A DNA stretch of 37,423 nt from Bacteroidota bacterium (GCA_023433265.1 JAEZDR010000133.1:1-37423), one strand, 5' to 3'. Shown: positions 7,795-15,595, counted from the stretch's first letter. A program made the numbers and translations. Notes: generated by a model from the sequence alone, not told the origin.

Positions 7795-8985
7795 ATGACA
7801 AGTGCATCAATGAAGCTTTGTTCTCTAGCGTTATTGTTTAGTATTACCGTAAACCAGCTGAAGGCTCAGGGTTCGCCTGAAATAAATGTGGTAACAACCG
7901 CAGTACCGTTCTTACGCATTTCCCCCGATGCTCGTTCCGGTGGCATGGGTGATGTGGGCATTGCCACTAATCCTGACGCAAACGCACCTTTTTGGAACCT
8001 GGCCAAAACCCCGTTTGCCCGCCAAAAAGCTGCCGCTGTATTAACTTATACCCCCTGGCTAAAGGACATCGCTAAGGATGTATACCTCGCCAGCTTTGCA
8101 GCCTACTACCAATTGGATGAGGAACAAGCCATATCTACCGGCATTCGTTACTTCAGCCTCGGTAACATACAGTTTACAGATGGGGCTGGCAACGAATGGG
8201 GACAAGGTCGGCCACGCGAATTTTCATTCGACCTTGGCTACAGCCGCAGGCTGGGTAGCAAATTAGGCCTGGGGGTTGCTCTCCGTTATATCAACTCAAA
8301 CCTTACCAATGGGGCAATTCCTACATCTGGAGGGGTTTCATATAAAGCCGGACAAGCGTTTGCAGGCGACATATCTCTTTTCCATACCAACCTTAACGAT
8401 GCAGGGCAGGGATTCAACTGGGGTGTTACCCTTTCCAACCTCGGCTCTAAAATTGGTTATACTAACGACGCGACCGCAAAAGATTACATTCCTGCCAACC
8501 TCGGCATTGGAGGTGCTTATACAAAGGTGTTCGATGAAACGAATAAGCTTACGTTCGGTCTTGATTTAAACAAATTGTTGGTGCCAACTCCTCCTATTTT
8601 TACCGGTAACCCTGACGAGGATGCGGCAGCTATCTCAAAATATCGCGGTTACGGAGTGTTCGAAAGCTGGTTCAAAAGCTTTGGCGATGCCGGAAGTTTT
8701 GGAAATGAACTAAAGGAATTCCAGGTTTCCCTGGGCGCCGAGTATTGGTACAACGACCAGTTTGCAGTGCGCGCAGGTTACTTCTACGAAGATAAAACCA
8801 AGGGTAACCGTAAATACTTTACCATGGGCGTGGGACTCGTTTACAACGTGTTTGGAATGAACTTCTCCTACCTCGTCCCGTCAGGTCAGGGTATTACACG
8901 CAATCCTTTATCTAACACTTTGCGTTTTAGCCTTGTGTTCAACCTTGATAAGGAAACAGCTATTACCAACACAACAACCGATTAA
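7795..8985 (+). CDS. porV: Type IX secretion system outer membrane protein PorV (LptO)
   Basis: This 396-residue outer-membrane beta-barrel of the PorV/FadL-like family has a signal peptide ending LKAQG. The PorV signature follows: AVPFLRISPDARSGGMGD, then NPDANAPFWNLAKTPF, with barrel strands to the end (LRFSLVFNLD). PorV accepts cargo from the T9SS translocon and works with the sortase PorU to attach it to the cell surface. The start is ATG 7795; an in-frame ATG at 7810 would give an equally good signal peptide. It faces gldJ across a 368-bp divergent promoter region, so two T9SS genes share one control region. No porU is found next to it in this window. Confidence 0.88.
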   Translation: MTSASMKLCSLALLFSITVNQLKAQGSPEINVVTTAVPFLRISPDARSGGMGDVGIATNPDANAPFWNLAKTPFARQKAAAVLTYTPWLKDIAKDVYLASFAAYYQLDEEQAISTGIRYFSLGNIQFTDGAGNEWGQGRPREFSFDLGYSRRLGSKLGLGVALRYINSNLTNGAIPTSGGVSYKAGQAFAGDISLFHTNLNDAGQGFNWGVTLSNLGSKIGYTNDATAKDYIPANLGIGGAYTKVFDETNKLTFGLDLNKLLVPTPPIFTGNPDEDAAAISKYRGYGVFESWFKSFGDAGSFGNELKEFQVSLGAEYWYNDQFAVRAGYFYEDKTKGNRKYFTMGVGLVYNVFGMNFSYLVPSGQGITRNPLSNTLRFSLVFNLDKETAITNTTTD

Positions 8986-9003
8986 TTTTCTTTATTAAAA
9001 TAT

Positions 9004-9032
9004 AAAGCGAAGCACCTGTCTTCGCTTTTTTT
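9004..9032 (+). terminator. Rho-independent terminator after porV
   Basis: AAAGCGAAG, a 7-base loop and CTTCGCTTT form a 9-bp stem that runs into a T-tract. It sits between porV and ispF, and ispF begins only about 10 bases later. Confidence 0.8.
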
Positions 9033-9041
9033 GTACCTGCC

Positions 9042-9527
9042 ATGAACATTAGAATAGGTTTTGGAATCGATTTTCATCAACTGGTCGAAGGCAGAGATTT
9101 CTGGTTAGGGGGTGTTCAGGTACCACATAGTAAAGGTGCATTAGGCCACAGCGATGCAGATGTATTGCTTCATGCCATTTGCGACGCAATGCTAGGCGCT
9201 TTAAGTCTTGGTGACATAGGCCTTCATTTTCCCGATACTTCTGCTGAGTTCAAAAATATCGATAGTAAAATCCTGTTGAAACAAACGTTCAAACTCATTA
9301 AGGCCGAAGGTTACCAGGTGGTTAACATCGACAGATCAGTTACGCTGGAAGCCCCTAAGATTAAACCCTATGAGCCCGGCATGCAACAAGTTATTTCAGA
9401 TATTCTAAACCTTACCGTTAAGGATGTAAGTGTGAAGGCTACCACCGCAGAAAAGATGGGCTTTGTGGGCAGGGAAGAGGGTGTGGTTGCCTATGCTACG
9501 GTACTTCTTCAAAAAACCGGACAATAA
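9042..9527 (+). CDS. ispF: 2-C-methyl-D-erythritol 2,4-cyclodiphosphate synthase IspF
   Basis: This 161-residue enzyme of the MEP isoprenoid pathway makes the cyclic diphosphate intermediate from CDP-ME-2-phosphate. Metal ligands are visible in GFGIDFHQLVEG (Asp and His near residues 9-11) and in GHSDADVLLHAICDA. The later motifs DIGLHFPDT and VSVKATTAEKMGFVGREEGV are standard. Length is normal. It is followed with one base between by dut, and the pathway product is the precursor for the carotenoids encoded at the other end of the window. It sits right behind the porV terminator, so its promoter must overlap that hairpin or it relies on read-through. Confidence 0.96.
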   Translation: MNIRIGFGIDFHQLVEGRDFWLGGVQVPHSKGALGHSDADVLLHAICDAMLGALSLGDIGLHFPDTSAEFKNIDSKILLKQTFKLIKAEGYQVVNIDRSVTLEAPKIKPYEPGMQQVISDILNLTVKDVSVKATTAEKMGFVGREEGVVAYATVLLQKTGQ

Positions 9528-9528
9528 A

Positions 9529-9966
9529 GTGAGCTTGCAAATTAAAATAACTAATTCATCGGCTAATCCCCTGCCTTCCTATGCAACGCCGGGGTCTTCA
9601 GGTTTAGATTTGAGGGCAAACCTTTCGCATCCCCTTCTGTTGAAGCCTCTGCAGCGGGAACTTGTACCTACGGGGATTGCCATTCAATTGCCGGATGGTT
9701 TTGAAGCACAGGTTAGGCCACGAAGCGGGCTGGCAATAAAACAGGGTATCACATGCCTTAACACGCCTGGTACTATCGACGCGGATTACAGGGGCGAAAT
9801 AAAAGTAATTTTAATTAACCTATCTGGCGACCCGGTTACAATCGAAAATGGTGAAAGGATAGCACAACTCGTTGTTCAAAAAGTGGAACGAATAGATTGG
9901 CAACTGGTAGATAATATTGAAAACACAGAACGTGGTCAAGGCGGTTTTGGCCACACAGGAAAATAA
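9529..9966 (+). CDS. dut: Deoxyuridine 5'-triphosphate nucleotidohydrolase (dUTPase)
   Basis: This 145-residue trimeric dUTPase hydrolyses dUTP to dUMP and pyrophosphate. All five family motifs are in order: PGSSGLDLRA, RPRSGLA, LNTPGTIDADYRGEI, GERIAQLVV and RGQGGFGHTG. No ATG fits. I choose the GTG at 9529, one base after the ispF stop, because it gives the family-like start VSLQIKITNSSANPLP. A TTG at 9535 is possible, and an in-frame ATG at 9493 inside ispF would add a non-homologous head. The spacing implies translational coupling to ispF. Confidence 0.95.
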   Translation: MSLQIKITNSSANPLPSYATPGSSGLDLRANLSHPLLLKPLQRELVPTGIAIQLPDGFEAQVRPRSGLAIKQGITCLNTPGTIDADYRGEIKVILINLSGDPVTIENGERIAQLVVQKVERIDWQLVDNIENTERGQGGFGHTGK

Positions 9967-9970
9967 CAGA

Positions 9971-10786
9971 ATGAAGAACGCATTTATAGTACAACTTATA
10001 GTGGCAGCAGCTTTTGTTGCGGGCTGTGGAACCGTAAAAAAGGTAGAGAAAATTGAAGAGGCTATCAATAAAAAGGATACAGCACAAACGGTAATTGTTC
10101 CAAAGGTCGATTCGATTCAGTTATCAAAAGACATCTTAAAAAAGATAGTTGATAAGAGAATTGACTTCACCACATTTTCTGCTAAGGTGAGGGTAGAGTT
10201 CCAGGACCAGGATGATCATGAGAACGGCACAGCTTACATCAGGATGAGCAAAGACAGCCTTATATGGATTTCGCTTACCGGGCCTCTCGGCGTAGAGGTT
10301 TACAGGGTACTCATCCAGAAAAACAAGGTGAGCCTTTGGAACAAACTCAATAAAACAATTCAATATAGAACGCTTGCTGAACTAAGTAGCATTACCCAGA
10401 TCCCCTTAGACTTTAGCACATTGCAGGATTTGATCGTTGGGAATCCCATTTTCCTTGACAGTAATGTGGTTTCATATAAAGTGAAAGAGTCTGAGACACT
10501 GATTTTGATGATTGGAGATTTGTTTAAACACCTGATCACCCTGGATAACACCGACTACAAAGTGATGCATAGCAAGCTGGATGATGTGGACGCAATTAGA
10601 AACCGCACAATGTCAGTCCAGTTTACCGATTACCAGCAAAAAGATGGCTATTGGTTTCCCACTAAACGAAACATCAGTGTAGCCGAGAATAATACACTCG
10701 AGGTTTCGCTGGATTTTAAGCAATATGTGTTTAATCCACAACAAACCTATCCGTTCAACCCACCAAAGAATGTTAAGGTTAAATAA
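9971..10786 (+). CDS. DUF4292 family lipoprotein
   Basis: This 271-residue lipoprotein has a signal peptide and lipobox AFVAGC. The rest is a mostly beta, LolA/LolB-like fold as expected for DUF4292 (FTTFSAKVRVEFQDQD, then AYIRMSKDSLIWISLTGPLGVEVYRVLI). The function is not established; a lipoprotein- or lipid-handling role is only suggested by the fold. The start chosen is ATG 9971, 4 bases after the dut stop; an upstream in-frame ATG at 9917 lies inside dut. From memory, this gene next to an EnvC-like gene is a recurring arrangement in Bacteroidota. Confidence 0.8.
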   Translation: MKNAFIVQLIVAAAFVAGCGTVKKVEKIEEAINKKDTAQTVIVPKVDSIQLSKDILKKIVDKRIDFTTFSAKVRVEFQDQDDHENGTAYIRMSKDSLIWISLTGPLGVEVYRVLIQKNKVSLWNKLNKTIQYRTLAELSSITQIPLDFSTLQDLIVGNPIFLDSNVVSYKVKESETLILMIGDLFKHLITLDNTDYKVMHSKLDDVDAIRNRTMSVQFTDYQQKDGYWFPTKRNISVAENNTLEVSLDFKQYVFNPQQTYPFNPPKNVKVK

Positions 10787-10872
10787 TATCCGCGGGGTTT
10801 TAGCCGTTGTATATTAAGAATTGTAGTAAAAGCAACTAACTTGTCCGGGATAAATTTGCAAAAACATAAGTT

Positions 10873-12222
10873 ATGAAGAAGCTGTTTGTTCTTATTCTCG
10901 TCAGTCTTGTTGCAACTGTGGCCGTTGCGCAGCAAACAAAAGAGGAGATTCAACGCAGGCAGCAGGAACTTCAAAAGGAGCTGGTTGAACTCAACCAAAC
11001 TTTAGCACAGATTAAGAAGAATAAGAACCAATCCCTAAGCCAGTTAAGGCTGGTACAGCGAAAAATAGCAACACGTGAAGAAATGGTGCGCAGCCTCAAC
11101 AAGGAACTTAGGCTCATAGATGATAACATCTATCTCACCAACCTCGACATTTACAGGTATAAAAAAGAACTGGATACACTAAAACAAAACTATGCTAAGA
11201 GCCTTGTATTTGCCTACAAGAACAGGAGTAGTTACGAATACTTGAACTTTCTTTTTTCTGCTACCAGTTTCAACGATGCCATAAAAAGGTTAGCTTATCT
11301 TAAAAGTTACAGGCGCTACAGGGAAACCCAGGCAGATAATATTAAAAAGACTGAACACCTCTTACAACAAAAAGCCAGCGAACTCACTGCAAGAAAAGCT
11401 GAAAAAAGTTACACCCTCCAGGAACAAAGTAAACAACTGAACGTGTTGGAGGATGATAAAAAAGAACACGACCAGGTTGTCAAGGAATTGAAGGGAAAGG
11501 AAAACGATCTTGCTAAGCAAATAAAGAATAAGGAAAGAGACCGGAAAAAATTGCAGCAGAGTCTTGCAGCAATTATCCGTCGCGAAATAGAAGCAGCACG
11601 CAGAGAAGAAGCGAGAAAGAAAGAGGCAGAACGCCTTGCAGCAGAAGCGCGTAAAAAACAAGAGGCTGCTGCGGCGGCGGCAAACGCTAATAAGCCCGCT
11701 GCTTCCGCTACTCCCGCCCCTTCCACCAGCAATACAGCTTCAGCTAACCCGCCAAAAAGCGACCGAGTTTATAGCGTGCTCGAATCATCAACTGAAAGCC
11801 TCGGGCAATCTATCAATTTTGAAAACAATAGGGGCCGCTTACCATGGCCCGTCGATCAGGGATACATCTCTGGCGAGTTCGGTCCTCAAAAAATTGCAGG
11901 CACCAAACTTTCTACGGTCAACGACGGAATCATCATCGAAACACCACAGGCCAATCACGTCGTTAGGTGTGTGGCAAACGGTACGGTATCATCTATTCTC
12001 GATCTGGGCGAGTACCAGGCTGTAATCATACGCCATGGTAAATATTTTACAGTCTATAGCCATCTTTCTTCCGTGGCAGTATCAAAGGGCGAGGAAGTAA
12101 ACGCCGGAACGGTCGTTGGCCGCACTGCTACAAATATCGCAGGTGTCGGCGAAGTCGAGTTTCAGGTAATGAACGACAGGAGCCAGTATCTCAACCCCGA
12201 AGGCTGGTTGAAGAGAAGATAG
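10873..12222 (+). CDS. EnvC-like murein hydrolase activator with degenerate LytM (M23) domain
   Basis: This 449-residue secreted protein starts with a signal peptide (ending VAVAQQ). It continues with a long charged coiled coil to about residue 260, an Ala/Pro-rich linker to about 295, and a C-terminal LytM domain from about 320. The zinc ligands are mostly lost: the usual HxGxD position reads NDGIII, and the final HxH-type position reads VEFQV, with only YSHL kept. This matches EnvC/NlpD-type proteins, which activate amidases at division rather than cut peptidoglycan themselves. A -7-like TAAATTTG box lies 14 bases before the ATG, but without a clear -33 element. A strong terminator follows. 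Confidence 0.85.
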   Translation: MKKLFVLILVSLVATVAVAQQTKEEIQRRQQELQKELVELNQTLAQIKKNKNQSLSQLRLVQRKIATREEMVRSLNKELRLIDDNIYLTNLDIYRYKKELDTLKQNYAKSLVFAYKNRSSYEYLNFLFSATSFNDAIKRLAYLKSYRRYRETQADNIKKTEHLLQQKASELTARKAEKSYTLQEQSKQLNVLEDDKKEHDQVVKELKGKENDLAKQIKNKERDRKKLQQSLAAIIRREIEAARREEARKKEAERLAAEARKKQEAAAAAANANKPAASATPAPSTSNTASANPPKSDRVYSVLESSTESLGQSINFENNRGRLPWPVDQGYISGEFGPQKIAGTKLSTVNDGIIIETPQANHVVRCVANGTVSSILDLGEYQAVIIRHGKYFTVYSHLSSVAVSKGEEVNAGTVVGRTATNIAGVGEVEFQVMNDRSQYLNPEGWLKRR

Positions 12223-12251
12223 GGATTCTTAATCTTTTTCATCTATACAAC

Positions 12252-12274
12252 GCTCCGTCATGGAGCTTTTTTTT
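12252..12274 (+). terminator. Rho-independent terminator after the EnvC-like gene
   Basis: GCTCC, a 5-base loop and GGAGC are followed by a run of eight Ts. Confidence 0.85.
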
Positions 12275-12545
12275 ATAGTAGTCGCTAACTAACCACAACT
12301 TTTTGCACACAATAAAATTTAACCCGACCGTTACTGCATTTGTATTTTCCTTAAGAAAACTCGGACATCCCTTGTGCAGTCTGCCTTTCCGAAAGATTTC
12401 GGTCGCCCGGTGATGGTCTTCATTTACCGTCCATCAAGGCATCAATCTATCTCCGCAAACTTCGTCACAATTGCTTTGTTGCCCCTTTACCCTGGTTATA
12501 GTTTTACACCATTAAACAACACATCTCATCAAAAAAACTACAACT

Positions 12546-12977
12546 ATGAAGAAAGTATTTTTATCACTGCTTATCGCAGCCAGCTTTGCAGCTAACGCAA
12601 CAGAAGACGTAAACCGCATCATCCTCCAAAACTTCAAAGCCGACTTTAAATATGCAAAGAACGTTAGCTGGACAAACAGCGATCAGTTTGTAAAAGCAAG
12701 GTTTACTGAAATGGACGTTCAAATGGAAGCGTTTTATACACCATCTGGCGAATTAATTGGCGTAAGCAAAAATGCAGAGTTGGAAAGCCTGCCAAAAAAC
12801 AGCGCAAAATATATCCTCAGCAAATACGCATCATATAAGATGGGCGAAGTAATCGCATACGAGTCAGCTACCGAAGGTTTGAGCCATTTTGTTTCATTGG
12901 AAGATGGTAAAGAGAAATTGGTATTGGAAATAGGCCAAACCGGAAGCGTTTCAGTTTTCAAAAGAACCTGGAAATAA
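12546..12977 (+). CDS. Secreted protein of the PepSY-like/DUF2874 type
   Basis: This 143-residue protein has a cleavable signal peptide (ending AANATE). A small alpha/beta domain follows, with the pattern FKADFKYAKNVSWTNSDQFV and then EAFYTPSGELIGVSK. That pattern resembles small periplasmic PepSY-like (DUF2874) proteins common in Bacteroidota. No catalytic residues can be named and the function is unknown. It is monocistronic, with a 270-bp upstream region and its own terminator. The family call is from pattern memory only. Confidence 0.65.
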   Translation: MKKVFLSLLIAASFAANATEDVNRIILQNFKADFKYAKNVSWTNSDQFVKARFTEMDVQMEAFYTPSGELIGVSKNAELESLPKNSAKYILSKYASYKMGEVIAYESATEGLSHFVSLEDGKEKLVLEIGQTGSVSVFKRTWK

Positions 12978-12996
12978 AGATGTTTTGAAAAAGGTT

Positions 12997-13023
12997 AAAA
13001 GGCTGCCTGCGGGTGGCCTTTTG
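12997..13023 (+). terminator. Terminator-like hairpin after the PepSY-like gene
   Basis: AAAAGGCTGCC and GGTGGCCTTTT pair over a 4-base loop (two G-T pairs), with As before and Ts after. It could work on either strand. Confidence 0.65.
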
Positions 13024-13077
13024 CATTTGGGGCCGGTGTTTCATATGTAACCATTTGCGGCAATAAAATATTGGGAC

Positions 13078-13105
13078 TTGCATGTTGCGGTATCAGGTAT
13101 TTTTG
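13078..13105 (+). promoter_or_regulatory. Promoter of the deoxyhypusine-synthase-like gene
   Basis: TTG at 13078-13080, 17 bases, then TATTTTTG at 13098-13105. The ATG is 15 bases further on. Confidence 0.5.
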
Positions 13106-13120
13106 CGCAAAATCTAAGTG

Positions 13121-14095
13121 ATGAATAAAGGACCTGTTTCGCAATTTATACAGCACCACTATAGGCATTTCAACGCTGCAGCATTGGTAGATGCGGCCAA
13201 AGGATACGAGCAACATCTTTTGGAAGGTGGTAAAATGATGATAACCCTAGCAGGTGCGATGAGTACCGCTGAATTGGGTATTTCCCTGGCCGAAATGATT
13301 AGGCAGGATAAAGTGCAGATCATTAGTTGTACAGGTGCCAACCTCGAAGAAGATATCATGAATCTCGTGGCGCATACGCATTACAAGCGGATCCCTAATT
13401 GGAGAGACCTTACACCCCAACAGGAATGGGAACTACTGGAACAAGGTTTAAACCGCGTTACAGATACTTGTATTCCTGAAGAAGAGGCATTTAGAAAAAT
13501 TCAGCGCCATATCGCAAAGCTTTGGAAGGATGCTGATGCGAAAGGTGACCGGTACTTCCCCCATGAGTATATGTATAAATTATTGCTGAGTGAAGTAATG
13601 AAAGCTGACTATGAGATCGATCCGAAGCATAGCTGGATGATAGCTGCTGCCGAAAAAAACCTGCCGATTGTTGTAGGTGGATGGGAAGACAGCACCATGG
13701 GAAACATCTTCGCTTCTTATGTTATAAAAAATGAAGTAAAAGCCACTACCATGAAGAGCGGCATAGAATACATGGTTTGGTTGGCTGATTGGTACAAAAA
13801 CAACTGTAGTGGAAAAGGAATTGGGTTCTTTCAAATAGGAGGTGGTATCGCAGGCGACTTCCCAATTTGCGTAGTTCCTATGATGTACCAGGACCTGGAA
13901 ATGCATGAAGTGCCTTTTTGGAGCTACTTCTGTCAAATAAGCGACTCTACTACTTCATATGGCTCTTATTCCGGAGCTCATCCTAACGAAAAAATAACCT
14001 GGGGTAAATTGGACATTCACACACCCAAACACATTATCGAAAGCGATGCAACCATTGTTGCCCCGCTCATATTTGCCTACTTGCTGGGTTGGTAA
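13121..14095 (+). CDS. Deoxyhypusine synthase-like protein
   Basis: This 324-residue protein of the deoxyhypusine synthase family normally transfers the aminobutyl group of spermidine in an NAD-dependent way. Visible landmarks are GGKMMITLAGAMSTAELG, ISCTGANLEEDIMNLVAH, the nucleotide-site-like GIGFFQIGGGIAGDFPI, SYGSYSGAHPNE and ITWGKLD. The lysine of WGKL corresponds to the catalytic lysine of the eukaryotic enzyme. Bacteria lack eIF5A, so the acceptor must differ; some bacterial homologues are reported to make homospermidine or other polyamines. The start is ATG 13121; a GTG directly before it is also in frame. It has its own promoter and terminator, with no polyamine gene beside it. Confidence 0.85.
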   Translation: MNKGPVSQFIQHHYRHFNAAALVDAAKGYEQHLLEGGKMMITLAGAMSTAELGISLAEMIRQDKVQIISCTGANLEEDIMNLVAHTHYKRIPNWRDLTPQQEWELLEQGLNRVTDTCIPEEEAFRKIQRHIAKLWKDADAKGDRYFPHEYMYKLLLSEVMKADYEIDPKHSWMIAAAEKNLPIVVGGWEDSTMGNIFASYVIKNEVKATTMKSGIEYMVWLADWYKNNCSGKGIGFFQIGGGIAGDFPICVVPMMYQDLEMHEVPFWSYFCQISDSTTSYGSYSGAHPNEKITWGKLDIHTPKHIIESDATIVAPLIFAYLLGW

Positions 14096-14111
14096 TAAGC
14101 CTAAGGAATCA

Positions 14112-14157
14112 AAAGATGCGATCCGGGTATACTACCGCTTGGATCGCATCTTTTTTT
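14112..14157 (+). terminator. Rho-independent terminator after the deoxyhypusine synthase-like gene
   Basis: GATGCGATCC and GGATCGCATC form a perfect 10-bp stem over a 16-base loop, followed by seven Ts; upstream As extend the stem. Confidence 0.9.
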
Positions 14158-14186
14158 ATTGTAAATTAGGGCTACAAAAGTTTCCC

Positions 14187-14576
14187 ATGAACAGCGGCCT
14201 AAACATCCTAATTGGTTTGTCGGCCCTGATATTAATCACCGCATGCTCCGGTGATGCGGTAACTGTCGAAGACCCGGGAGCAACTGCAAAATCGGATACA
14301 AACATCAATATTGATCACGACAAGCCTACTTTCGATTGCGGTTACCAGGATGGCATACATACCGCCACACTTGAATATTACAATCCTAAAACACGCAAAA
14401 CCAATCTTTTCAACGTAGAAGCCGACGTAGAAAACTGCCACGTTATAGATATCTATTTCAACGTAGGCGCTGGCTGGATTGACGAAGCGACGATGGCTCC
14501 AACTGAATTAGACGATGATGGCGAATGTCTTATCAGCGGCAATTCGGGTAGGACGTACAGGGTGGTACTGGACTAA
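14187..14576 (+). CDS. Small lipoprotein of unknown function
   Basis: This 129-residue predicted lipoprotein has signal peptide and lipobox LITAC. An acidic linker and a small domain follow, containing DCGYQDGIHTATLEYYNP and VENCHVIDIYFNVGAGWID. Two cysteines in the mature domain and one near the end could form disulfides. I do not recognise a family. The ATG at 14187 was preferred because the frame upstream runs through the previous gene's terminator. It is followed by the 11-bp minisatellite. Confidence 0.7.
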   Translation: MNSGLNILIGLSALILITACSGDAVTVEDPGATAKSDTNINIDHDKPTFDCGYQDGIHTATLEYYNPKTRKTNLFNVEADVENCHVIDIYFNVGAGWIDEATMAPTELDDDGECLISGNSGRTYRVVLD

Positions 14577-14598
14577 TCCCTAAAACGGGGTATCCATT

Positions 14599-14708
14599 GC
14601 GATGCCGTAGCGGTGCCGTAGCGGTGCTGTAGCGATGTTGTAGCGATGTTGTAGCGATGTTGTAGCGATGCTGTAGCGATGTAACTCCGTTGCAACTCCG
14701 CAGTAAAT
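14599..14708 (+). repeat. 11-bp tandem repeat array (minisatellite)
   Basis: Seven units of exactly 11 bp run from 14599 to 14675 (for example GCGATGCCGTA, GCGGTGCTGTA, GCGATGTTGTA three times, GCGATGCTGTA). A partial unit follows, then a capping block ACTCCGTTGCA / ACTCCGCAGTA that keeps the 11-bp step. It lies between a lipoprotein gene and tRNA-Pro and is not part of any convincing gene. Confidence 0.9.
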
Positions 14709-14840
14709 GGGTAGCAAAACCGACGTTACTGCCTATAAGTCGCATAACCTTAGAACCAAATCCTGATCGAAAGCAACTCTCAGGTTGACTTTTGCCTGTT
14801 TCACGTTCTCATCTATTTGCTAGCTTAGCGTCTTCAGGAA

Positions 14841-14914
14841 CGGGATGTAGCGCAGTCCGGTAGCGCGCTTCGTTCGGGACGAAGAGGCCGCTGGTTCAAA
14901 TCCAGTCATCCCGA
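14841..14914 (+). tRNA. tRNA-Pro (anticodon CGG)
   Basis: A full cloverleaf is visible. The acceptor stem CGGGATG pairs with CATCCCG, and the D arm is GCGC-AGTCCGGTA-GCGC. The anticodon stem CTTCG/CGAAG carries loop TTCGGGA with anticodon CGG, and the T arm is GCTGG-TTCAAAT-CCAGT. The discriminator base is A and CCA is not encoded. The anticodon reads the proline codon CCG. Confidence 0.95.
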
Positions 14915-15032
14915 CAAAGCTCAATGAGGCGTTGCGAAGCAACGCTTTTTCATTTGAGCGTAGCAAGCCAAACTTGTTTGAGCTTGCGCAGCGAGAATGA
15001 AAAAAAGGGCGCAGCCCTCATTGAGCTTTGTC
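14913..15032. repeat. 120-bp branched inverted-repeat element abutting tRNA-Pro
   Basis: Outer arms of 17 bp are perfect reverse complements: GACAAAGCTCAATGAGG at 14913-14929 and its complement at 15016-15032. Inside are three further pairings: GCGTTGC-gaa-GCAACGC (14929-14945), TTTTTCATT with AATGAAAAA (14946-14954 / 14996-15004) enclosing GCAAGC/GCTTGC, and GGGC-gca-GCCC (15007-15017). The left arm overlaps the last two bases of the tRNA. It could be a mobile repeat (MITE/REP-like), an RNA with a multi-branch fold, or an elaborate terminator. Confidence 0.8.
14929..14950 (+). terminator. Probable tRNA-Pro terminator
   Basis: GCGTTGC-gaa-GCAACGC is a perfect 7-bp stem with a 3-base loop followed by five Ts, 15 bases after the tRNA. 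Confidence 0.75.
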
Positions 15033-15184
15033 TAAACCCCCTATGAATAAGTGTAGCCATCTGGCACCACTCTGCCAGCATTCTCCCTCATAACTCATCT
15101 TAACGGCTGTCATTTATCATTGAATCCGCCAGTAGGCCTGCGTACTTTCATATCGCCAAAAACATCTCTATAAAAGGTACCCAC

Positions 15185-15595
15185 ATGGAAAACAGCCAAA
15201 CCACCCGCAGTAAATATCCAGGGTTACTTACCAAGACCATTTTTATGCATAGTCTCAGGTTAATGGGAGGCGTACTAGCTATCTTCTTTTTCGTTCTGGG
15301 CTTAGGACTATGGCTAAACAGTTCTGGAAGTATTGACCTTTTGAACCAGTTGTTAGCAAATACCACCGCAAATCGGGAAACCTTCGAGCTGTTAAGGCTT
15401 ACTTTGGCTGTTGTTTGCGGCACCCTATGTTTCCTCAATGCAATCATAGCTGCCTTAGCAGGCACGCTGATTCAGCGAAATATGATACTACTAAACGAAG
15501 AGCTTATAATCAACGATACAAACCAAACAAAATCAGGTCTTCAGAGTTTGTCTGTTAACTTCAAAAAAGTGTCGATGGAAACGTTCAATCAATAG
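15185..15595 (+). CDS. Small membrane protein of unknown function
   Basis: This 136-residue protein has two clear transmembrane helices: LMGGVLAIFFFVLGLGLWL near residues 27-45, and LTLAVVCGTLCFLNAIIAAL near 78-97. A short region with Ser/Thr/Asn lies between them, with polar ends outside. I recognise no family. The ATG at 15185 is preceded by AAAAGG about 10 bases away. The opposite strand carries a shorter open frame that looks like a shadow. Convergent with the TonB receptor next to it. Confidence 0.6.
   Translation: MENSQTTRSKYPGLLTKTIFMHSLRLMGGVLAIFFFVLGLGLWLNSSGSIDLLNQLLANTTANRETFELLRLTLAVVCGTLCFLNAIIAALAGTLIQRNMILLNEELIINDTNQTKSGLQSLSVNFKKVSMETFNQ

Noticed and set aside
11409..11732. 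Minus-strand open frame opposite the EnvC-like coiled coil
   Set aside because: It is the mirror of an Ala/Glu/Lys-rich coding stretch, with low-complexity Ala/Ser/Phe sequence and no domain.
14599..14708. CRISPR-like array
   Set aside because: Units are 11 bp, contiguous and without spacers, and no cas gene is in the window; this is a minisatellite.
15148..15465. Minus-strand frame overlapping the small membrane protein
   Set aside because: It lacks membrane or domain features, while the plus frame has two clean membrane helices and a reasonable start.
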